In this document: positions 55,914 through 64,000 of the stretch, in pieces
How the letters are laid out: each line of letters begins with the position of its first letter
Numbering within the stretch: the first letter of the stretch is position 1
Assembly: GCF_014640635.1 (NCBI RefSeq)
Contig: NZ_BMHI01000004.1
Location: forward strand, 248,001-312,000
Direction: 5' to 3'
Length of the DNA stretch: 64,000 nt
From: Flexivirga endophytica
Lineage (GTDB): Bacteria; Actinomycetota; Actinomycetes; Actinomycetales; Dermatophilaceae
The notes under the pieces: generated by a model
What the model was told of the DNA's origin: nothing
Database searches by the model: none
The model's input: the letters and a program-made list of their open reading frames with translations, nothing else
Made by a program: the position numbers and the translations under genes

Positions 55914-56100
55914 TCATACGGTGCGGTCGACCGGCAGGGTCACGGTGAACGTCGTGTCGCCCGGCACGCTGGCGATGTCGAGACTTCCGTCGTGTGACCG
56001 AGCGACGGCGTGCCCGTTCGCCAACCCGAGACCGGTGCTGTCCCGGACTGTCCTGACGGTGAGGCGAGCGCGCGAACGGTGACTCAGCAGACGGGATCGC
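55914..56100 (-). pseudogene. Degraded C-terminal end of a sensor histidine kinase
   Basis: On the minus strand the frame ending at TCA 55914-55916 reads STGLGLANGHAVARSHDGSL then DIASVPGDTTFTVTLPVD, the G2 box and end of an HATPase domain. The preceding residues SPFARSPHRQDSPG are in another frame, so at least one frameshift separates them. No start, dimerisation helix or sensor is present. Between this remnant and the DyP gene (56101-56218) I see nothing further. Confidence 0.72.
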
Positions 56101-56218
56101 GCACTTGTCGGTCATCGTGCGGCACGACAAGCATGATGCGCCCATGATTGCCAGCCAGTTGGCACCCCTGACAGCACCGATCACCGCGACGTGACCGGAC
56201 CGGCGCCGATTCATCTGC

Positions 56219-57163
56219 TCAGCCGTCGAGGTCGGCGATGAACTGGCGGGCCGGCACGAAGAAGGTCGAGCCGGTGACGGCGGTCGAGAAGTCGAGAATC
56301 CGGTCGTGCAGCGGCGGCGGCGCACCGATGAACATGCGCTCCAGCATCCTCTCGATCACCCACAAGTACCGCGAGTAGCCGATGAAGTAGGTGCCGTACT
56401 CGCCCTTGCCAGGGTTCGCGAACGGCATGTTGTCACGCAGGATGTCGTGTTCGCCGTCCTCGTCCTCGATCGTGCACAGCGTCTTGTGCGCCTTCTGCTC
56501 GTCTGCGCCGGCGTCGGGCAGCTCGAGGTTGTCGAACTTGGTGCGGCCGATGATGGCCTCCTGGGTCTCGGTCGACTGGCTGCGCCAGTCGCCCAGGTTG
56601 TGCAGGTACTTCTGGGTCACGACGTAGCTGCCGCCGGCGTATGCCGGGTCCTCCGACCCGACGATCGTGTCGTGCTCGGCGTCCGGTCCACTCGCGTTCG
56701 CAGTGCCGTCGACGAACTCGAGCAGGTCACGGGCGTCGAAGTACCGGAAGCCGGCGACGTCGTCGACGGCGGTCGCCGCAGCGCCGAAGGCCTCCAGCAG
56801 AATCTTCTCGAACTCCACGATCAGGCCCATGTTGTCCGCACGAATGTGGAACAACAGATCGCCTGGGGTCGCGACGGCGGTGTGCTTGGCACCCTTGATC
56901 TCGGAGAACGGCCTGAGCTCCTTGGGAGCCGGCTTGCCGGTGAGGCGGTCCCAGACACGATGGCCGATGCCGACATTGCAGCTGAAGAAGTTGTCCGCGG
57001 CCCGGATCCGCACGTTCTTGACGAGGTCGTCCGTGCTGGCAACCACGGAGCGGGCGGTCCGCATCGCCTCCTCGGTCTCGTCGATCGTCAATACCAAGAA
57101 CGCCGCCGACTGGCTGAGTGGCTTGGCGACGTCCTGTGGTTGTGGTGTGGCGACCTCACTCAT
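56219..57163 (-). CDS. Dye-decolorizing (DyP-type) heme peroxidase
   Basis: A 314-residue peroxidase. The DyP signature GxxDG is FVDGTANASG, with the catalytic Asp. The proximal heme ligand is probably the His of EDGEHDILRDNMPF. GKGEYGTYFIGYSRYLWVIE and the C-terminal FSTAVTGSTFFVPAR complete the alpha/beta barrel. No twin-arginine leader is visible, and no encapsulin gene is adjacent, so it acts in the cytoplasm or is packaged elsewhere. It reduces peroxide while oxidising an organic donor. It diverges from tkt across 230 nt. Confidence 0.92.
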   Translation of the reverse strand: MSEVATPQPQDVAKPLSQSAAFLVLTIDETEEAMRTARSVVASTDDLVKNVRIRAADNFFSCNVGIGHRVWDRLTGKPAPKELRPFSEIKGAKHTAVATPGDLLFHIRADNMGLIVEFEKILLEAFGAAATAVDDVAGFRYFDARDLLEFVDGTANASGPDAEHDTIVGSEDPAYAGGSYVVTQKYLHNLGDWRSQSTETQEAIIGRTKFDNLELPDAGADEQKAHKTLCTIEDEDGEHDILRDNMPFANPGKGEYGTYFIGYSRYLWVIERMLERMFIGAPPPLHDRILDFSTAVTGSTFFVPARQFIADLDG

Positions 57164-57393
57164 GCCGGAAGGTTATGACACCGCCCGAGCATCATCGCGA
57201 TCCCGGCGCCAGCTCGTGTCCGGCGACAGCGCCGTCGGGGTGGGTCAGCGACGTGGGGCCAATCCGAAAGTGTAGTGAGAACCGTCACAAAACAGCGTTA
57301 CCACTACCCCTTTGGTCCGGACAGGATGGTCATCAACCCACGAAGCAGCCATTCGGCCCCGCAGATCGACGATCACCTCGAAGGGACAAGACA

Positions 57394-59544
57394 GTGACTA
57401 CAACAGCCACCTCCACCCCGCCCCCCGCCGCACCCGCCGAGCTGGACTGGACCGACGTCGACAAGCGCGCGGTCGACACCATCCGGGTGCTCGCGGCCGA
57501 CGCTGTCGAGAAGGTCGGCAACGGCCACCCTGGCACCGCGATGAGCCTGGCACCCGCCGCGTACCTGCTGTTCCAGAAGCTGATGCGGCACGACCCGGCC
57601 GATGCGCAGTGGTCAGGCCGGGACCGTTTCATCCTGTCCCCGGGGCACTCCTCGTTGACCCTGTACCTCCAGCTCTACCTGTCGGGATACGGCCTGGAGA
57701 TGAAGGACCTGGAGGCACTGCGCACGTGGGGGTCCCTGACGCCCGGTCACCCGGAGTACAAGCACACAGCCGGTGTGGAGATCACCACCGGCCCGCTGGG
57801 CCAGGGTCTCGCATCTTCGGTGGGCTTCGCCTACTCGCAGCGACGTCTGCGTGGTCTGCTCGACGCCGACGCACCGGCTGGGACCAGTCCGTTCGACCAC
57901 ACCATCTGGGTGATCGCCTCCGACGGTGACCTGCAGGAGGGCGTGACCTCCGAGGCGTCCTCACTCGCCGGACACCAGGAGCTGGGCAACCTGGTGGTGG
58001 TGTACGACGAGAACCACATCTCCATCGAGGACGACACCGACATCGCCTTCACCGAGGACGTTCTCAAGCGGTACGAGTCGTATGGCTGGCACACCCAGCG
58101 GGTGGACTGGACGAGCACCGGCGAGTACGTCGAGGACGTCGAGGCGCTGTATGACGCTCTCGTCGCGGCGAAGTCGGAGACCTCCCGCCCCTCGATCATC
58201 TCGTTGCGCACGATCATCGGGTACCCCTCGCCGAAGAAACAGAACACCGGCGGGATCCACGGCGCGGCGCTCGGCGCTGAAGAGGTCGCCGGCTTGAAGG
58301 AGGTCCTGGGCTTCGACCCGCAGGTCAGCTTCGAGATCGACGACGACGTGCTGGCACACGCCCGTGCAGTGGTGGGGCGCGGAACGGCGGCCCGTGCGGA
58401 GTGGCAGGAGTCGTTTGCCGCCTGGCAGTCGGCCAACCCGGACCTGGCCAAGCTCCTGCAGCGGATCGAAGCAGGCGAGCTGCCGGCCGAGCTGGACAGC
58501 GTCCTGCCGGAGTTCCCGGCGGACAAGGACGTCTCCACCCGTGCAGCGTCCGGCAAGGTCATCAACGCGATCGCGGGCGTGATGCCGGAGCTGTGGGGTG
58601 GGTCCTCCGACCTGGCCGGCTCCAACAACACCACGATCGAGGGAGCGCCGTCCTTCATCCCGGCGTCGCGTTCGACCCAGTCGTGGACGGGCAATCCCGA
58701 GGGTCGGGTGCTGCACTTCGGCATCCGTGAGCACGCCGCCGCGTCGATCGTGAACGGCATCCACCTCAGTGGTCCCACCCGTGCGTACTCCGGCACGTTC
58801 CTGATCTTCAGTGACTACCAGCGTCCGGCCATCCGGCTGTCCGCACTCATGGGCGTGCCCTCCATCTACGTGTGGTCGCACGACTCGATCGGCCTGGGCG
58901 AGGACGGCCCGACGCATCAGCCCGTGGAGCAGCTGGCCACCCTGCGCGCCATACCGGGCCTGGACGTGGTCCGACCCGGTGACGCCAACGAAGTGGCGGT
59001 CGCGTGGAAAACCGTCCTGGGCAACCAGGAGAACCCGGCCGGACTGGTGCTGACCCGCCAGAACATCCCGGTCTTCGCCCGTGGCGAGGGTGCCGCCGCC
59101 GGAGACACCTTCGGCTCGGCCGAGGGCGCGGCGCGCGGCGCCTACGTGCTCGCCGAGGCGTCCCGTGACGGTGCCACCGTGCCGGCGCAGGTGCTGCTGA
59201 TCGCCACCGGCTCCGAGGTCCAGCTCGCTGTCGAGGCGCGCGAGGCCCTGCAGGCCGACGGGATCGCCACCCGGGTGGTCTCGGTCCCGTGCCTGGAGTG
59301 GTTCAACCAGCAGGACGAGGCCTACCGCGAGTCGGTCCTGCCCAGCTCGGTCACCGCCCGCGTCTCCGTCGAGGCCGGCCTGGACCTGACCTGGAAGGGC
59401 ATCGTCGGCGACGCCGGCCGCAGCGTCAGCCTCGAGCACTACGGGGCCTCGGCTGACTACCAGCGTCTGTTCCAGGAGTTCGGGATCACCACGGAGGCCG
59501 TCGTCGCCGCCGCTCGGGACTCCATCTCTGCCGCCGCCAACTGA
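57394..59544 (+). CDS. tkt: Transketolase
   Basis: A 716-residue thiamine diphosphate enzyme. GTG 57394 follows AAGGGACAAG and gives the expected start; the frame upstream is not conserved. Landmarks are [59 protein letters not shown] (metal/ThDP), IHGAALG and, in the C-terminal half, [13 protein letters not shown] and [15 protein letters not shown]. It moves two-carbon units between sugar phosphates. It is the first gene of the sugar-phosphate operon; upstream 57164-57393 shows no gene. Confidence 0.97.
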   Translation: MTTTATSTPPPAAPAELDWTDVDKRAVDTIRVLAADAVEKVGNGHPGTAMSLAPAAYLLFQKLMRHDPADAQWSGRDRFILSPGHSSLTLYLQLYLSGYGLEMKDLEALRTWGSLTPGHPEYKHTAGVEITTGPLGQGLASSVGFAYSQRRLRGLLDADAPAGTSPFDHTIWVIASDGDLQEGVTSEASSLAGHQELGNLVVVYDENHISIEDDTDIAFTEDVLKRYESYGWHTQRVDWTSTGEYVEDVEALYDALVAAKSETSRPSIISLRTIIGYPSPKKQNTGGIHGAALGAEEVAGLKEVLGFDPQVSFEIDDDVLAHARAVVGRGTAARAEWQESFAAWQSANPDLAKLLQRIEAGELPAELDSVLPEFPADKDVSTRAASGKVINAIAGVMPELWGGSSDLAGSNNTTIEGAPSFIPASRSTQSWTGNPEGRVLHFGIREHAAASIVNGIHLSGPTRAYSGTFLIFSDYQRPAIRLSALMGVPSIYVWSHDSIGLGEDGPTHQPVEQLATLRAIPGLDVVRPGDANEVAVAWKTVLGNQENPAGLVLTRQNIPVFARGEGAAAGDTFGSAEGAARGAYVLAEASRDGATVPAQVLLIATGSEVQLAVEAREALQADGIATRVVSVPCLEWFNQQDEAYRESVLPSSVTARVSVEAGLDLTWKGIVGDAGRSVSLEHYGASADYQRLFQEFGITTEAVVAAARDSISAAAN

Positions 59545-59641
59545 GCGGACGGCCACCCACTTCGGTCGGCGTTCCGTGGGGCTCCTCCGGGGCGCCGACC
59601 GAAATCCACCTGATCACCCTTTGCACGGAAGAAGGCACGAC

Positions 59642-60778
59642 ATGCCCACTTCGACTCCCACCGCCCAGCTCTCCGCAGCCGGCGTGTCCATCTGGCTGGA
59701 CGACCTGTCCCGCGAGCGACTGGACAGCGGCAGCCTGCAGCGTCTGATCGACGAGAAGAACGTCGTCGGCGTGACCACCAACCCGTCCATCTTCCAGGCC
59801 GCGATCACCTCCGGAAGTGACTACGCCCCCAAGATCGAGCAGCTCGCCGGACAGGGTGCCGGCGTCGACGAGGCGATCTTCGAGATCACCACCGCCGACG
59901 TGGCGGACGCGTGCGACCTGTTCGCCGGCACCGCCGCCGCGACACAGGGCGTCGACGGCCGGGTCTCGATCGAGGTCGACCCTCGCCTGGCATGGGACAC
60001 GGAGGGCACGATCGCCGAGGCGAAGCGGCTGTACCAGAAGGTCGCCAAGGACAACGTGCTGATCAAGATCCCGGCCACCGTCGAGGGCCTGGGCGCGATC
60101 ACCGCGGTGCTCGCCGAGGGCATCAGCGTCAACGTCACCCTGATCTTCTCCCTGGACCGTTACCGAGCGGTCATCGACGCCTTCCAGAGCGGCCTGGAGC
60201 AGGCCAAGAAGAGCGGACACGACCTGTCGCAGATCCACTCGGTGGCGTCCTTCTTCGTCTCCCGCGTGGACACCGAGATCGACAAGCGGCTGGACGCGCT
60301 GGGCACCCCGGAGGCTGCCGCGCTGCGCGGGAAGGCCGCGCTCGCCAACGCGCGACTGGCCTACCAGGCATACGAGCAGGAGTTCGCCACCGACCGCTGG
60401 TCGGCCCTGGCCGCAGAGGGTGCTCGTCCGCAGCGCGCCCTGTGGGCGTCCACCGGTGTCAAGGACCCGGCATACCCCGACACCCTGTATGTCACCGAAC
60501 TGGTTGCGGCCGACGTGGTCAACACCATGCCGGAGAAGACGCTCGACGCGACGTTCGACCACGGTGAGGTCACCGGTGACACGATCTCCGGCACGTATGA
60601 CGAGGCCGCCGCGGCACTGAAGGCGCTCGAGGACCTGGGCATCTCGTACGACGACGTCGTGGGACAGCTGGAGTCCGAGGGACTGGAGAAGTTCGTCGCC
60701 AGCTGGTCCGAGCTCCTCGCCGACGTTCAGAACGCGCTGAAGACGGCCTCGGGTTCGCTGAGTCAGGCACGGTCATGA
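59642..60778 (+). CDS. tal: Transaldolase
   Basis: A 378-residue transaldolase of the longer actinobacterial type, ATG 59642 with GGAAGAAGG upstream. [16 protein letters not shown] and [15 protein letters not shown] are the conserved N-terminal blocks. The Schiff-base Lys lies in [27 protein letters not shown] and [15 protein letters not shown] follow. It moves dihydroxyacetone units between sugar phosphates. It begins 97 nt after tkt, and its stop overlaps the rpe start. Confidence 0.95.
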   Translation: MPTSTPTAQLSAAGVSIWLDDLSRERLDSGSLQRLIDEKNVVGVTTNPSIFQAAITSGSDYAPKIEQLAGQGAGVDEAIFEITTADVADACDLFAGTAAATQGVDGRVSIEVDPRLAWDTEGTIAEAKRLYQKVAKDNVLIKIPATVEGLGAITAVLAEGISVNVTLIFSLDRYRAVIDAFQSGLEQAKKSGHDLSQIHSVASFFVSRVDTEIDKRLDALGTPEAAALRGKAALANARLAYQAYEQEFATDRWSALAAEGARPQRALWASTGVKDPAYPDTLYVTELVAADVVNTMPEKTLDATFDHGEVTGDTISGTYDEAAAALKALEDLGISYDDVVGQLESEGLEKFVASWSELLADVQNALKTASGSLSQARS

Positions 60779-61467
60779 GCGCCCAGACCTGTCGCATCAA
60801 CCCGAGCATCCTGTCGGCCGACTTCGCCAACCTCGAGGCGGAGCTGGCGCGGATCAGCAACGCCGATGCCGCGCACGTCGACGTGATGGACAACCACTTC
60901 GTGCCGAACCTGACCCTCGGCCTGCCCGTGGTGGAGCGGTTGCAGAAGGTCAGCCCGGTGCCCCTGGACGCCCACCTGATGATCGCGGAGGTGGATCGCT
61001 GGGCCCCGGCGTATGCCGACCTCGGCCTGTCGTCGGTGACCTTCCACGTCGAGGCGTCCAGCGCTCCGATCAAACTGGCGCGGGAACTGCGCGCACGCGG
61101 AGCCAAGGCGGGTATGGCGCTTCGACCGGCCACCCCGATCGAGCCCTACCTCGACATACTCCCCGAGCTCGACATGCTCCTGATCATGACCGTGGAGCCC
61201 GGTTTCGGCGGTCAGTCGTTCCTGGACGTCACGGTGCCGAAGATCCGCCGCGCCCGCGCCGCCATACAGGGTGCGGACCTCGACCTGGCCATCCAGGTCG
61301 ACGGCGGCATCACCGAGGAAACCATCACCCGTGCCGCGGAGGCCGGTGCCGACGTGTTCGTCGCCGGCTCGTCGGTCTACGGCAAGCCGTCGCCCGCCGA
61401 CGCCATCGAAGCGCTGCGCGCGGGCGGCCTGCTCGCGATGTCGCGCCAGCCGGCGCACTCGAGCTGA
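60775..61467 (+). CDS. rpe: Ribulose-phosphate 3-epimerase
   Basis: A 230-residue (beta/alpha)8 epimerase overlapping tal by 4 nt (ATGA). It begins [17 protein letters not shown], metal-binding and catalytic residues lie in [16 protein letters not shown] and [12 protein letters not shown], and the phosphate site is [11 protein letters not shown] with [10 protein letters not shown]. It interconverts ribulose 5-phosphate and xylulose 5-phosphate. Confidence 0.96.
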   Translation: MSAQTCRINPSILSADFANLEAELARISNADAAHVDVMDNHFVPNLTLGLPVVERLQKVSPVPLDAHLMIAEVDRWAPAYADLGLSSVTFHVEASSAPIKLARELRARGAKAGMALRPATPIEPYLDILPELDMLLIMTVEPGFGGQSFLDVTVPKIRRARAAIQGADLDLAIQVDGGITEETITRAAEAGADVFVAGSSVYGKPSPADAIEALRAGGLLAMSRQPAHSS

Positions 61468-61499
61468 CTCCGACCACCCTTCCCCGAAAGGCCCCACCC

Positions 61500-61973
61500 A
61501 TGCGCGTACACATCGCGACCGACCATGCCGGTCTGGAGCTGAGCGCAGCTCTGATCGACAGCCTCTCCGCCAAGGGCTACGAGATGGTCGACCACGGCCC
61601 CTCCAACTACGACGCCGAGGACGACTACCCGTCGTTCTGCATCAATGCGGCACAGGCCGTCGTCAGCGACCAGGCCGCCGGCGTCGACGCCCTCGGCATC
61701 GTGCTCGGAGGCTCCGGTAACGGTGAGCAGATCTCCGCGAACAAGGTGAAGGGTGTGCGCGCGGCGCTGGTGTGGAACACCGAGACGGCGACGTTGGCTC
61801 GCGAACACAACGACGCCAACGTCGTCGCCGTGGGCGGACGTCAGCACAGCGTCGAGGAGGCAACCGCCCTCATCGAGGCATTCCTGGCCGAGCCGTTCAG
61901 CAACGCCGAGCGCCACCGGCGCCGCATCGGCAAGATCGCCGGTTACGAGGCCACCGGCGAGGTTCCGGACTGA
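61500..61973 (+). CDS. rpiB: Ribose-5-phosphate isomerase B
   Basis: A 157-residue RpiB/LacAB-family isomerase. MRVHIATDHAGLELSAALI carries the conserved Asp-His of the phosphate pocket, DHGPSNYDAEDDYP the second block, and GGSGNGEQISANKVKGVRAAL the anion hole; the usual catalytic Cys of GTGIG is Ser here (GGSGNG), as in actinobacterial enzymes of the mycobacterial type. It interconverts ribose 5-phosphate and ribulose 5-phosphate. GAAAGG lies before the ATG. Confidence 0.93.
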   Translation: MRVHIATDHAGLELSAALIDSLSAKGYEMVDHGPSNYDAEDDYPSFCINAAQAVVSDQAAGVDALGIVLGGSGNGEQISANKVKGVRAALVWNTETATLAREHNDANVVAVGGRQHSVEEATALIEAFLAEPFSNAERHRRRIGKIAGYEATGEVPD

Positions 61974-62039
61974 GTCCGGCCCCTGGCGGCACCCGCCACC
62001 CGCAGCCACGACCGTTACAGCGTCAGTGAGAAGGAAGCC

Positions 62040-63059
<1,020 letters not shown>

Positions 63060-63068
63060 CCTCGTGCC

Positions 63069-64000
63069 ATGAAGATCGGCATCCTCACATCCGGGGGAGA
63101 CTGCCCCGGACTCAACGCGGTCATTCGCGGCGCGGTGCTGAAAGGTATCGCCGTCCACGGGCAGAAATTCATGGGCTACCGGGGTGGGTGGCGCGGGGTC
63201 GTCGAGGGGGACGCCATCGAGTTGCCGCGCCGGATGGTCCGCGGGATCGGCAAGCTGGGCGGCACGATCTTGGGCACCTCGCGCACCAACCCGTTCGAGA
63301 ACGGTGGCGGCCCTGACGTGATCGGGCGTCACATGGCCGATCTGGGCATCGACGCCATCATCGCGATCGGCGGAGAGGGCACGCTGGCCGCGGCGAAGCG
63401 GCTCTCCGATGCCGGGATCAAGGTCGTCGGGGTGCCCAAGACGATCGACAACGACTTGGACGCCACTGATTACACCTTCGGATTCGACACCGCGATCGAG
63501 ATCGCGACCGAAGCCATGGACCGACTGCGGACCTCCGGTGAGTCGCACCATCGGTGCATGATCGCCGAGGTGATGGGACGGCACGTCGGGTGGATCGCGC
63601 TGCACTCCGGGATGGCGTCGGGCGCCCATGTCATTCTCATACCGGAGCAACAGGTGAGCATGGATCAGATCGCCGGATGGGTGAAACTCGCCGACGAGCG
63701 TGGCCGGGCACCGTTGGTGGTCGTCGCCGAGGGGTTCACCACCGACGAGATGCAGCAAGCGCACTCCGAGAACGGTCTGGATGCCTTCGGCAGGCCGCGG
63801 CTGGGCGGCATCGCGAACCAACTCGCGCCGGAACTCGAGGCCCGCACGGGGATCGAGACCCGAGCCACGACCCTCGGCCACATCCAACGCGGGGGGACCC
63901 CTACCGGGTTCGATCGGGTGCTCGCGACCCGGCTCGGGATGGCGGCCATCGACTCCGTGGTGGATGGCCAGTGGGGAACCATGGTCTCGCTGCGCGGCAC
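63069..64000 (+). CDS. pfkA: 6-phosphofructokinase, 3' truncated by the window edge
   Basis: About 310 residues are visible and the frame is open to the last base. MKIGILTSGGDCPGLNAVIR is the nucleotide-binding N-terminus, IGGEGTLAAAKRL the second motif, and VPKTIDNDLDATDYTFGFDT the active-site loop with PKTIDND instead of PGTIDND. GHIQRGGTPTGFDR binds the sugar phosphate. GGEGT with PKTIDND is the combination of actinobacterial ATP-type enzymes close to the PPi group (which has GGED), so ATP dependence is likely but not certain. The start lies 9 nt after fba. Confidence 0.92.
   Translation, partial: MKIGILTSGGDCPGLNAVIRGAVLKGIAVHGQKFMGYRGGWRGVVEGDAIELPRRMVRGIGKLGGTILGTSRTNPFENGGGPDVIGRHMADLGIDAIIAIGGEGTLAAAKRLSDAGIKVVGVPKTIDNDLDATDYTFGFDTAIEIATEAMDRLRTSGESHHRCMIAEVMGRHVGWIALHSGMASGAHVILIPEQQVSMDQIAGWVKLADERGRAPLVVVAEGFTTDEMQQAHSENGLDAFGRPRLGGIANQLAPELEARTGIETRATTLGHIQRGGTPTGFDRVLATRLGMAAIDSVVDGQWGTMVSLRG

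Noticed and set aside
57308-57324. CCCCTTTGGTCCGGA upstream of tkt resembling a DosR box
   Set aside because: Only one half-site is present and the outer GGGAC is missing; it precedes a housekeeping operon outside the island.

Overview
The window is chromosomal DNA of a high-GC actinobacterium (Actinomycetota). Protein types, codon use and frequent ATGA/GTGA stop-start overlaps fit the Micrococcales, perhaps Dermacoccaceae; that family placement is inference. No rRNA, tRNA, CRISPR array, transposase or integrase gene was seen.

Layout. 1-24 kb is a mixed housekeeping and catabolic stretch. It holds a truncated SpoU methyltransferase, a repeat-bearing membrane protein, PEBP, an LLM flavin enzyme, PlsC, a RecQ-like helicase, glucose dehydrogenase, DinB, a methyltransferase, MaoC, a PIG-L deacetylase, a family 5 uracil-DNA glycosylase, a VOC protein, a class V aminotransferase and Fe/Mn superoxide dismutase. 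A two-component phenol hydroxylase set (hpaB, hpaC) with a divergent AraC regulator follows, then GH15, a secretory-type lipase and an alpha-hydroxy-acid oxidase.

24.1-52.7 kb is the most distinctive part: an island that looks like a DosR/DevR dormancy (hypoxia/NO) regulon. It encodes a DevS-like heme GAF histidine kinase and a DevR-like response regulator. Around them are four universal stress proteins, three pyridoxamine-phosphate-oxidase-fold proteins, DoxX, two NarK transporters, the whole narGHJI nitrate reductase, a beta-CASP nuclease, an alcohol dehydrogenase, a GNAT protein, two ABC exporters (one frameshifted), a triple-BON protein, a secreted DUF1906/SH3 protein and a SHOCT protein. 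Copies of a palindrome close to the mycobacterial DosR box (GGGACTWWAGTCCC) sit in front of most transcription units. At four genes the box centre lies 42-45 bp before a start codon that has no clear Shine-Dalgarno sequence, which suggests leaderless mRNAs driven by an activator overlapping the -35 region.

52.8-56.1 kb holds an ApbE / ferric-reductase-like / NuoF-like / ferredoxin electron-transfer operon. Its first gene looks like a flavin-carrier protein that has lost its FMN-binding domain. A decayed histidine-kinase tail follows. 56.2-57.2 kb is a DyP-type peroxidase. 57.4-64 kb is a sugar-phosphate operon (tkt, tal, rpe, rpiB, fba, pfk); pfk runs off the window end.

Working picture: low oxygen or NO is sensed by DevS and relayed to DevR, which switches on nitrate respiration, stress proteins, RNA turnover and envelope remodelling. 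This is inferred from gene content and the visible boxes.
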